From Anaerolineaceae bacterium UBA6133 (lineage in GTDB: Bacteria > Chloroflexota > Anaerolineae > Anaerolineales > Anaerolineaceae): a DNA stretch of 32,080 bases. The translations under genes and the position numbers were made by a program. This document shows positions 1 through 6,854 of this stretch, in pieces; the first letter of the stretch is position 1; each line of letters begins with the position of its first letter. The notes under the pieces were generated by a model. It did no database searches. It had not been told where the DNA came from and saw only the letters and a program-made list of their open reading frames with translations. Location of the stretch: NCBI GenBank assembly GCA_002435825.1, contig DIVL01000053.1, positions 1 through 32,080 on the forward strand, in the 5' to 3' direction.

Positions 1-11
1 GTAAAGTTACA

Positions 12-749
12 TTAATATTGAGGCAATGCGGCAGCTGTTCCATTCTCGTTGGTCCCGATATAATTGCCCTTTATCACAACACTGGCACTGTCAAGCAATA
101 AGATACCACTTTGACCATTGCCTGAAATGATATTGCGGTCAGCAGCAGTATCACCGCCAATAACAGCCCCTATGACATTATCAAAATAAATCCCCTCCTT
201 GGCATTACCTTCAAGAGGGTTTGGAATGGAAACACCAAACTTTCCGATACGATTACCCACGATCAACAGACCGCTGGCGTTGGTCGCTGCTATTCCTCTT
301 TCAAAATTGCGGATGGTCAGGTTGCGAATAACACAGTTGTTCGCGTCGACCCATAAGCCGATAAAGGTGCCATCACCATCCAATGTGATACTTGCTCCCG
401 TTCCACCAAGGTTGGGACCCTGAATGGTCAACTGATCTTTTATCAACGGCAGCGCGTACGGAACCTCAATGATACGAAAATTGAGAGGATTTTCAGGCGC
501 GATGCTGAAAGTGATGGTATCTGCGCCAGGAAGGGCGTTGGTTTCCTGGATGGCGGCACGCAGGGTGCAAATGCCGTTTTCAGTTTCCGTCTCGCAGGTC
601 CCGTCTCCTGGAACAGCATCCACAGCGTTTTCGGTAGAATTCACTATGAAGGTCGCGCTGAGGACAGGTTTGACTGTGATCGCGGAGAGGAAAAGCGTTG
701 CGATGATAAGCAGATCGGCGAGAAGGGTTTTGGATTGGCGGACTGACAT
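12..749 (-). CDS. Secreted CSLREA-domain, parallel beta-helix protein (short, possibly truncated)
   Basis: The first 30 or so residues form a hydrophobic signal sequence. After it comes a CSLREA-type segment with Cys residues and the motif CTLRAAIQETN followed by GADTI, as seen at the N-terminus of many large bacterial surface proteins. The rest has parallel beta-helix style repeats (VIRNLTIRN, GLLIVGNRIG, IISGNGQSGI, VVIKGNYIGTN). I chose the ATG at 749 because GGAGG lies six bases upstream; an in-frame TTG at 755 lies between them. The product is about 245 residues, short for this family. The stop falls inside a typical helix rung (after GTAAALPQY), so a premature stop or frameshift near the window edge is possible. 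It is probably exported; its ligand is unknown. A TATAAT-like -10 lies at 805-810 on the minus strand. Confidence 0.75.
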   Translation of the reverse strand: MSVRQSKTLLADLLIIATLFLSAITVKPVLSATFIVNSTENAVDAVPGDGTCETETENGICTLRAAIQETNALPGADTITFSIAPENPLNFRIIEVPYALPLIKDQLTIQGPNLGGTGASITLDGDGTFIGLWVDANNCVIRNLTIRNFERGIAATNASGLLIVGNRIGKFGVSIPNPLEGNAKEGIYFDNVIGAVIGGDTAADRNIISGNGQSGILLLDSASVVIKGNYIGTNENGTAAALPQY

Positions 750-944
750 GAGCAACCTCCGTATATTTAATTGTTGTGCGGTGAAGGATTACGTATTGTG
801 CATAATTATAAATTAATTTGACTCAATTGCCTGTTGACTTTCATCGCTTTCCTTTGAAAACTTTCCAAAATTGGATCGATTAGGTTGAGATTTCCAAAGT
901 CGGAAAAGGAGGGGTGGCGGCGCGCTGCTTGGAAAAAGGGACTC

Positions 945-973
945 CCGTCATCGCGAGCGTAGCGTGGCGATCT
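945..973. repeat. Dispersed intergenic repeat unit (GTCATCGCGAG...GCGATCT type)
   Basis: This segment reads GTCATCGCGAG, then GCGTAGCGTG, then GCGATCT. It matches the second copy near 1301-1326 in its conserved ends (GTCATCGCGAG and GCGATCT). Units of this form, often written GTCATTGCGAG...GAAGCAATCT, are familiar noncoding repeats in Chloroflexota and other bacterial genomes. The assignment rests on pattern recognition and the two local copies, not on a search. Confidence 0.55.
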
Positions 974-1188
974 GGCTTTGGATGTCTGAATGGAGACCAT
1001 CTGGTCAAATGCCTTTCACGGTCGTGAGACCATGAGAGAAGAAGGATTGTGCCGGGCTCTGCCCGAGCACAGCCCCTCGCCGCAGGCGTCCAACCCCAAC
1101 TTGAGACCTCCATTCACCTCCCGTGCGCGGCGTGCCCACGCCTTCCTCCGGTGGCGGAGTACTTCGTAACGCTGGCACGATCAAGGTA

Positions 1189-1234
1189 ACCCTCATCCAC
1201 CGCAAGCGGTCCCCCTTCCCCCAAGGGAAGGCTT
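1189..1234. repeat. Hairpin-containing intergenic repeat (CCCTCATCC...CCTTCCC/GGGAAGG)
   Basis: The segment begins AACCCTCATCC and contains a 7-bp hairpin, CCTTCCC with GGGAAGG, around a four-base loop. The overall form matches a widespread class of bacterial intergenic palindromic sequence (CCCTCATCC followed by CCTTCTCCCAAGGG-like arms). It lies within the gene-free stretch and is not followed by a T-run, so it is unlikely to be a terminator. Confidence 0.45.
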
Positions 1235-1298
1235 ATCTACTGATCGCCGCATCGCTACACTCCTACTCTCAAAGCAAACAGTCGCAGTGGCGAATCCA

Positions 1299-1475
1299 CC
1301 TGTCATCGCGAGGAATGAAGCGATCTAAACTGTTTACATTGAAGCACAAGATCGGTTCAAACACACTTCGTGGTTTTCGACCGTGATCCTCTTACCTCAA
1401 ACGTGTTGGTCTGCCACGAGTTTAGATTGCTTCACAGAAGAGGTTCGCAATACCCTACGGGCACGATGTGACAGG
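1299..1475. repeat. Imperfect inverted-repeat element, MITE/REP-like
   Basis: The left arm starts CCTGTCATCGCGAG and continues to GAAGCGATCTAAACT, ending near 1331. The right arm, read on the minus strand from 1475, starts CCTGTCACATCG and runs to GAAGCAATCTAAACT, ending near 1420. The inner 15 bases differ at one position and the outer seven are identical; the right arm carries extra internal sequence. The central 88 bp holds no gene. This is the form of a small palindromic non-autonomous element, or of two oppositely oriented copies of the dispersed unit. No target-site duplication is clear. Confidence 0.5.
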
Positions 1476-1513
1476 AAAAACAATTAGGCTGATCATGTGC
1501 ATGTTCAGCCTAA
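1475..1513 (-). terminator. Rho-independent terminator of the gcv operon
   Basis: Read on the minus strand, a perfect 10-bp stem (ATTAGGCTGA with TCAGCCTAAT, loop of about 11 bases) is followed by TTGTTTTTCC. It begins about 44 bases after the gcvPB stop codon. Confidence 0.75.
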
Positions 1514-1556
1514 TAGAGTAACAGATTTAGTTAAATTAACCCTTACCGGGTGGTGA

Positions 1557-3029
1557 CTACTTCTTCTCCCATTCTCCCACTGGATAGCAGCAGAAGACCA
1601 GATCTTTGGCGGCTTTGAGTTCGTCCGCGCGTTTCACAGGCGTGTTATGCGGGGCGTTCTTGAGCAGCTCCGGCTGGGTGCGGGCTTCTTCGGCGATCTT
1701 TACCATCGCGTCGGCGAACTGGTCCAGCGTCTCAACGCTTTCAGTCTCGGTCGGTTCGATCATGAGCGCCTCATGCACGATCAGCGGGAAGTAGTTTGTG
1801 GGCGGATGGAAGTCGTAGTCCATGAGCCGCTTGGCGATATCCAGGGCGTGAATGTCCGGCACGTCCTTCCAGTAGCCCTCGAGCACGAATTCATGCATGC
1901 ACGAGCGGTCATAGGGCAAGGTGTAGGTGCCCTTCAGCTTTGCCTGCAGGTAATTGGCATTCAGGACGGCTTTTTCAGCCACATCCCGCAAGCCTTCCTG
2001 CCCGAGCATCGCAATGTAGGTAAAGGCGCGCACGAGCATGCCGAAGTGACCGTGGAAGGTCTTGACACGCCCGATGGATTTCTCAGGGCGGGCAAAACCA
2101 TAGGTGGGAGGAGTATCCTCATCACCCGGATCGGTCATGACCACATGGGGATCGGGGAGGTAATCAACCAGCTTTTCGCAGACCATGACGGGACCGCTGC
2201 CAGGACCGCCGCCGCCGTGTGGGGTGGAGAAGGTCTTGTGGAGGTTGTAGTGCATGACGTCAATACCGCACTCACCGGGCTTGAACACACCGAGAAGGGC
2301 GTTCATGTTGGCGCCGTCGCCGTAAACCAGGCCGCCGGCTTCGTGCACAATGCGGATGACCTCGGCGGTGTTTTCGTCGAACAAGCCGAGCGTGTTGGGA
2401 TTGGTGAACATGATGCCGGCGAGGGTGTCGTCGCAGAGCTCAGCCAGGGCTTTGAGGTCCACATTGCCGCGCTCGTCCGAAGGCAGTTGGACGGGGTCAA
2501 ATCCGAGCATAGCTGAGGAGGCAGGGTTGGTGCCGTGGGCAGAGTCGGGGATGAGGATGCGGGTGCGTTTGAGGTCGCCGCGGTCTTTGTGGTATTTGGC
2601 GATGATCATCGTGCCGACGAGCTCGCCCTGCGCTCCGGCGGCAGGCGCCAGGGTGGCATCGGCGAAGCCGCCGATCTCAGCCAGCCAGTTCTGCAGGGTG
2701 TACATCAGGTAGAGGTTACCCTGCACAGTATCTTCAGGCTGCAGAGGGTGGGCGGCGGCGAAACCGGGGTAGCGCGCGGTGACTTCGTTGATCTTGGGGT
2801 TGTACTTCATGGTACAGGAACCCAAGGGATAGAAACCAAGGTCGATGGCGTAGTTTTTCTGGGAGAGCTTGGTGAAATGGCGCACAACACCCAACTCGGA
2901 GATCTCGGGGAAGGGAAGGTTCGCGCGGGCGAATTCCTGGGGGATCTCGCTCAGGGGAACATCGGGTTCCTGGAAGGTGACACCAGTGCGTCCGGGGGAA
3001 GAAAGCTCAAAAATGGTTGGCTCACGCAT
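1557..3029 (-). CDS. gcvPB: Glycine dehydrogenase (aminomethyl-transferring) subunit 2
   Basis: This is the C-terminal half of the split P-protein of the glycine cleavage system. With GcvPA it decarboxylates glycine using pyridoxal phosphate and passes the aminomethyl group to lipoyl-GcvH. The PLP lysine is visible as K265 in NLHKTFSTPHGGGGPG, and the family motif DSAHGTNPASS lies at about 162-172. At 490 residues the protein has the normal length. Its ATG overlaps the end of gcvPA by eight bases (ATGCGTGA), which suggests translational coupling and equal amounts of the two subunits. It is the last gene of the operon, followed by a clear terminator. Assignment is firm. Confidence 0.97.
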   Translation of the reverse strand: MREPTIFELSSPGRTGVTFQEPDVPLSEIPQEFARANLPFPEISELGVVRHFTKLSQKNYAIDLGFYPLGSCTMKYNPKINEVTARYPGFAAAHPLQPEDTVQGNLYLMYTLQNWLAEIGGFADATLAPAAGAQGELVGTMIIAKYHKDRGDLKRTRILIPDSAHGTNPASSAMLGFDPVQLPSDERGNVDLKALAELCDDTLAGIMFTNPNTLGLFDENTAEVIRIVHEAGGLVYGDGANMNALLGVFKPGECGIDVMHYNLHKTFSTPHGGGGPGSGPVMVCEKLVDYLPDPHVVMTDPGDEDTPPTYGFARPEKSIGRVKTFHGHFGMLVRAFTYIAMLGQEGLRDVAEKAVLNANYLQAKLKGTYTLPYDRSCMHEFVLEGYWKDVPDIHALDIAKRLMDYDFHPPTNYFPLIVHEALMIEPTETESVETLDQFADAMVKIAEEARTQPELLKNAPHNTPVKRADELKAAKDLVFCCYPVGEWEKK

Positions 3030-4377
3030 GTTCCACCTCGCTTAAAACGTCGGTCAGATAGTCGATATCTTCGCGTGAATTCATCTCGGTAACTGCCATC
3101 AGGAGGCAGCCTTCGAGTTCGGGGTAGTCCTGGCTGAGGTCGTAACCACCAAGGATGTGGTGATGCTGCAGGTGTGCCAGCAGCTCGGGGACGTTCTCGT
3201 CAGCCTGGACAACGAATTCATGGAAGAACGGCGTGCTCTTGAAGGGAAGCTTGTAGCCGGGAATTTCCTGAACCGCGTTGGCGGTGTAGTGAGCGTTCTG
3301 ATAGCACAGGTTCGCTACCTGCTGGAAGCCGGTTTTGCCCAAAAGGGTCATGTAGATCGTGGCGGCAAGGGTCATGAGCCCCTGGTTGGAGCAGATGTTG
3401 GAGGAGGCTTTTTCGCGCCGGATGTGCTGCTCGCGGGCAGTGAGGGTCAGGACGTAAGCCAACTCACCCTGCGTGTCCACGGTTTCACCGACGAGACGTC
3501 CGGAAATCTTGCGAAGGAGCGCGTTTTTGACCGCAAAGAATCCGAGGTAGGGACCGCCATAGGAAAGCGGAATGCCGAGCGGTTGACCTTCGCCAACCAC
3601 GATGTCGGCTCCGATCTCACCCGGAGGTGTCAGGAGGGCTAAAGCGGTGGGGTTAGCCACGACCGCGACGAGGGCTCCCTGGGCATGGGCGGCTTCGATG
3701 AGGGATGCATAGTCGATGATGCGCCCGAAGAAATCGGGATATTGCACCATTACAAGGCAGGTGTCGAGGTCAATCTGGTCGATCAGGTTTTTCAAGTCTG
3801 GCTCGATGCCGGTTTCGGGGTCGTCCCCGACGATGCGGATGGCATCATTAGCCTGCATGTAGCCGCGAATGACATCGCGATACTGGGGATTGATGGCGCG
3901 AGAGAGCAGGATCTTGTCGCGTTTGCCTCTGAAGTGGTTGAATGCCAGGATCACGGCTTCGGCAGCGGCAGTTGCGCCGTCATAGTGAGAAGCGTTGCTG
4001 ACGTCCATACCGGTCAGCAGGCTGATCAGGCTCTGAAACTCGAAGATCGCCTGGAGTGTGCCCTGGGAAATTTCAGGTTGGTAAGGGGTGTAAGCTGTAT
4101 AGAACTCACCGCGCTGCAGAAGGTTGTCGACTGCGGCGGGGATGTAGTGTTGGTATGCGCCGGCACCCAGGAAACTAATAAAATCGCGGGTGGTGGCGTT
4201 GGCTGAGGCGATACTGTCCAATTCGGTGGCAGCTTGCATCTCGGAGAGCGGCTGCGGCAGGTTCAGATCGGGAAAGCGGTTTTGTTCGGGGACCACTTTG
4301 AAGAGGTCCTCGACTTTTTCGACCCCGATTGTTTTGAGCATCGCCTCCACATCAGCATGCGTGTGTGGAGTGAACAT
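3022..4377 (-). CDS. gcvPA: Glycine dehydrogenase (aminomethyl-transferring) subunit 1
   Basis: This is the N-terminal half of the two-subunit P-protein, in the form found in many anaerobes, Gram-positives and archaea. It has the aminotransferase-like fold but no PLP lysine; it completes the active site of GcvPB. Recognisable segments are FLGAGAYQHYIPAAVDNLL near residue 69, the conserved TPYQPEISQGTLQAIFEFQ, and SNASHYDGATAAAEA. Its length of 451 residues is usual. It starts four bases after the gcvH stop and overlaps gcvPB by eight bases, so the three genes form one transcript under the upstream glycine riboswitch. Confidence 0.97.
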   Translation of the reverse strand: MFTPHTHADVEAMLKTIGVEKVEDLFKVVPEQNRFPDLNLPQPLSEMQAATELDSIASANATTRDFISFLGAGAYQHYIPAAVDNLLQRGEFYTAYTPYQPEISQGTLQAIFEFQSLISLLTGMDVSNASHYDGATAAAEAVILAFNHFRGKRDKILLSRAINPQYRDVIRGYMQANDAIRIVGDDPETGIEPDLKNLIDQIDLDTCLVMVQYPDFFGRIIDYASLIEAAHAQGALVAVVANPTALALLTPPGEIGADIVVGEGQPLGIPLSYGGPYLGFFAVKNALLRKISGRLVGETVDTQGELAYVLTLTAREQHIRREKASSNICSNQGLMTLAATIYMTLLGKTGFQQVANLCYQNAHYTANAVQEIPGYKLPFKSTPFFHEFVVQADENVPELLAHLQHHHILGGYDLSQDYPELEGCLLMAVTEMNSREDIDYLTDVLSEVEHA

Positions 4378-4381
4378 AAAA

Positions 4382-4768
4382 TTACCGATCCTGGCAATAA
4401 GCGTCGTAAGCAGCCGAATCCATCAGTTTGTCGAGCTCGGACTCGTCACTGACCTGGACTTTGGCAAGCCAACCGCCAGTGTAGGGTTCGGAGTTCAGCA
4501 GCTCGGGAGTGTCGGTGAGGATCTGGTTGACTTCGAGGATTTTTCCGCTGACAGGAAAGACAACTTCAGCCGCAGCTTTGACGGATTCGATCGTCGCCAG
4601 GCTGTCTCCGGCGCTTACCTCATCATCGGGATCGACGGCGAATTCAACGAAAACAACATCGGAGAGGGAATCCTGCGCATAGTCGGTAATGCCGATGGTG
4701 GCAATACCGTTTTCAACCTTGACCCACTCGTCTGTTTTCTGATATTTCAGTTCTTCTGGTACTAACAT
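4382..4768 (-). CDS. gcvH: Glycine cleavage system H protein (lipoyl carrier)
   Basis: GcvH is the 128-residue lipoyl-carrying shuttle of the glycine cleavage complex. The lipoylation site is K64 in the motif ESVKAAAEV, preceded by the expected acidic and glycine-rich turn (DEVSAGDS). The N-terminus (YQKTDEWVKVENGIATIGIT) is typical of the family. The start ATG is preceded by AAAAGGAG. It is the first gene of the operon and lies directly behind the riboswitch leader. gcvT and the dihydrolipoamide dehydrogenase gene, which the full cycle needs, are not in the window. Confidence 0.97.
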   Translation of the reverse strand: MLVPEELKYQKTDEWVKVENGIATIGITDYAQDSLSDVVFVEFAVDPDDEVSAGDSLATIESVKAAAEVVFPVSGKILEVNQILTDTPELLNSEPYTGGWLAKVQVSDESELDKLMDSAAYDAYCQDR

Positions 4769-4849
4769 TTTGGCTCCTTTTAAGATCGTTAATTAGACAA
4801 GAGACACTTCTTGTGCCCCTGTTATCCTTGATTTCAGAGGTTTGAGGGT

Positions 4850-4925
4850 TTGTTTACCTGAGAGTTTCAGCATAACCGGCTTGCCCCTTCGGTGCCTGCC
4901 AAAGCAGGACTCTTCCCATTGGACA
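4850..4925 (-). ncRNA. Glycine riboswitch (gcvT motif), single aptamer
   Basis: Read on the minus strand the leader shows the hallmark elements of the glycine aptamer in order. These are GGAAGAGT, a 5-bp hairpin (CCTGC TTTG GCAGG), the core GGCACCGAAGGGGCAAGCC, and the closing GAAACTCTCAGGTAAA, whose ACTC pairs with the first GAGT. It lies about 85 bases upstream of gcvH. I see one complete aptamer rather than the common tandem pair. A small hairpin (ACAAGA with TCTTGT) lies between the aptamer and the gcvH ribosome site and may belong to the expression platform. By analogy with other gcv leaders it should turn the operon on when glycine binds. Confidence 0.9.
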
Positions 4926-4931
4926 TATTTT

Positions 4932-4959
4932 ATTTTAGCTTTTTGTGGGGATTAGTCAA
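4932..4959 (-). promoter_or_regulatory. Promoter of the gcv operon
   Basis: On the minus strand TTGACT (4954-4959) and TAAAAT (4932-4937) are separated by 16 bp. The expected transcription start near 4925 falls just before the riboswitch aptamer. Confidence 0.65.
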
Positions 4960-5003
4960 GTTGGATTGTCCTTCTGACGGTTCGAAAATATCCTTCCCAC
5001 GCT

Positions 5004-5771
5004 TCAGCCCAGATCGGAAAAACGTTCCGGGTGGGAGTAGACGTTGAAATGGGAACCTCTGGCATAGCCGATAAGCGTTATGCCCCATTCTTGTGCCAAC
5101 TGGATTGTGCTGGTGTTGGGGGAGGTAAGTGAGATCACCACAGACACACCTATTCGAGCAGATTTTTGCAGCATTTCTGAGCTGATGCGACCGGTGGTGA
5201 GCAAGACGGAGGGTTTTAGTGACGGTTCCCTGAGCAGGATGAAACCCATTAGTTTGTCGAGGGTGTTGTGCCTGCCAACATCGTCAGCCAAAAGGAGAAT
5301 TTTCTCGCCGTCCGAAATTGCCGAGCAGTGGACACCACGGGAGGTGGTCTGGGCGTGTTGCGTTTGCAAGAATTCATCCAGCGACCTGGCAACAGTTTCA
5401 GCGCTCAAGATGACTTCATTCAGGTTTGGCATCTCCGGCTGTTCGAGCCGCTGGGCGGTCTGCCCTCCACCACAGCCGGTGGTTTTGATCCAGGTTGTGG
5501 GTTTATTGATGGGCGGAGCTGTATCAACTTCCACAAAATCCGCCGTATCGCAGACGTGCACACGCGTGACATCCTCTGCGGTGTTGATCAACCTTTCGTT
5601 ATATAGGAAACCGACTGCCAATTCGGCGATCATGTCAGGAGTACAGAGCATTTCCATCCAGGGTTTGCCATTGACGATCAGGGTGACTGCCTGCTCAAGG
5701 GGTATCTGACCTGTTTGTGGCTGCCATTTGCCGTCAGAGTGCTGCAAAAAGGATATTTCGCTGCTTTTCAT
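5004..5771 (-). CDS. fdhD: Formate dehydrogenase accessory sulfurtransferase
   Basis: FdhD passes sulfur from a cysteine desulfurase to the molybdenum or tungsten bis-MGD cofactor and is required for active formate dehydrogenase. Family motifs are present: RGVHCSAI near 145, DDVGRHNTLDKLMG at 163-176, and LTTGRISSEML. The usual CxxC loop is reduced to C100 followed by GGG, so only the first Cys is kept. I chose the ATG at 5771, five bases after the mnmA stop and preceded by GGAAAG. The longer frame from 5804 would overlap mnmA. The product has 255 residues. It implies a molybdo- or tungsto-formate dehydrogenase elsewhere in the genome. Confidence 0.92.
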   Translation of the reverse strand: MKSSEISFLQHSDGKWQPQTGQIPLEQAVTLIVNGKPWMEMLCTPDMIAELAVGFLYNERLINTAEDVTRVHVCDTADFVEVDTAPPINKPTTWIKTTGCGGGQTAQRLEQPEMPNLNEVILSAETVARSLDEFLQTQHAQTTSRGVHCSAISDGEKILLLADDVGRHNTLDKLMGFILLREPSLKPSVLLTTGRISSEMLQKSARIGVSVVISLTSPNTSTIQLAQEWGITLIGYARGSHFNVYSHPERFSDLG

Positions 5772-5775
5772 ACGC

Positions 5776-6825
5776 CTACTTTCCATCTGCCCGGATAATG
5801 CCACCGCCGAGCACTTTCTCGTCTTGGTAGAATACCGCGCTCTGCCCGGGAGTAATATCCCGCAGACGCTTCTCTGTTTCTACCAGCACGCTAGCGCCAT
5901 CAATAGCGGTCAGGGTTGATCGGACAAGATTTGCACGATACCGGATCTTGACGTCGCATGATATGGGCAGCGCGGGTGCTTCTCCGGAGATCCAGTTCAC
6001 TGGGCGCACAAGAAACTTGCTGTTTCCCAGTTGGCTGGCTGTACCAACAATCAGGATGTTGCTTTCAGCTTTCTTTTCGAGGACATACAGCGCTTCAGTA
6101 TAGGCAGGCAGGCCTTTCCTTTGCCCGATGGTGTAAAAAGCCAAGCCCTGGTGCGTGCCCATTAGCCGCCCATCGGTGGTCCAGATCTCTCCGGGTTGGG
6201 CGGCGGCAGGGGCATAATCGCGCAGAAATTGTCGGTAATCTTCATGGTCAAGGAAACACAGATCCTGGCTGTCGGGGGTTTCTGATACGGCAAGACCCAG
6301 GCTGTGAGCGATTGCCCGCACCTCCGGTTTCGCCAGTTCGCCGACGGGAAGGATTGAGCGTTTCAGTTCCTGTTGAGTCAGATTGCTCAGCATATAGGAT
6401 TGGTCTTTGGCAGGGTCACTGGCGCGCCAGAGTTCGAATTTAGCGTCAGCAGTCGCGACAATGCGCGCGTAGTGACCTGTTGCCACAAATTCAGCGCCTT
6501 GCGCATCGGCGAAGGCGATCATTTGAGCCCATTTGAGAGCTCGGTTGCACAGAACGCAGGGATTGGGGGTTTCGTTTGCCAGGTAGCTGGCGATGAAGGA
6601 TTCCACAATCTCCTGCCGGAAAGTTTCACGGACATCTTCGACGTGCAAAGGGATACCCAACTGCCTGGCGACCTGCTGGGCAGCTTCGATCCCTTTTTGA
6701 TCCAGATTGTTGGCATGCCATAGCTGGAGGGTTAAACCTTGCACACTGTGGCCTTGCTTGAGCAACAACGCAGCCGCTACCGCGCTATCCACGCCACCAC
6801 TCATTGCTACGATGACTTTTGCCAT
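5776..6825 (-). CDS. mnmA: tRNA-specific 2-thiouridylase
   Basis: MnmA makes the 2-thio group of the wobble uridine in tRNAs for Lys, Glu and Gln, using ATP and persulfide sulfur. The ATP pyrophosphatase loop is SGGVDSAVAA at 9-18. The two catalytic cysteines are C90 in NPCVLCNRALKW and C190 in SQDLCFL, and ATGHYARI lies near 115. The length of 349 residues is normal. The gene sits 29 bases after the second ABC subunit and just before fdhD. mnmA and fdhD both act on sulfur received as persulfide, so their pairing may be functional, though simple operon packing is as likely. Confidence 0.97.
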   Translation of the reverse strand: MAKVIVAMSGGVDSAVAAALLLKQGHSVQGLTLQLWHANNLDQKGIEAAQQVARQLGIPLHVEDVRETFRQEIVESFIASYLANETPNPCVLCNRALKWAQMIAFADAQGAEFVATGHYARIVATADAKFELWRASDPAKDQSYMLSNLTQQELKRSILPVGELAKPEVRAIAHSLGLAVSETPDSQDLCFLDHEDYRQFLRDYAPAAAQPGEIWTTDGRLMGTHQGLAFYTIGQRKGLPAYTEALYVLEKKAESNILIVGTASQLGNSKFLVRPVNWISGEAPALPISCDVKIRYRANLVRSTLTAIDGASVLVETEKRLRDITPGQSAVFYQDEKVLGGGIIRADGK

Positions 6826-6854
6826 AATTTCTCCAGTGCTAATTATAGAGGATT

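Larger units (their letters stand above)
750..1556. other. Gene-poor stretch with dispersed intergenic repeats
   Basis: No open frame in this 800-bp stretch resembles a real protein. The short frames overlap one another on both strands, lack ribosome sites and have low-complexity translations. The left edge holds the promoter region of the CSLREA gene. The middle is a patchwork of repeat-like sequence (about 895-1475), and the right end carries the terminator of the glycine cleavage operon. The repeat-like segments are listed separately. Confidence 0.7.

Noticed and set aside
880..1386. Several 64-87 codon open frames on both strands in the repeat patchwork
   Set aside because: They overlap each other, have translations typical of GC-rich repeats and lie on sequence explained as dispersed intergenic repeats.
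1647..2516. 289-codon plus-strand open frame inside gcvPB
   Set aside because: It lies antisense to a certain gene with full family motifs. Its translation is low in recognisable motifs and follows the codon bias of the opposite strand.
4769..4850. Second glycine aptamer downstream of the first
   Set aside because: No second copy of the core (GGCACCGAAGG) or closing segment (CTCTCAGG) is present; only a small hairpin is seen.
5771..5804. Longer N-terminus of FdhD starting inside mnmA
   Set aside because: It would overlap mnmA by 29 bases, adds non-conserved residues, and the ATG at 5771 has a better placed ribosome site.
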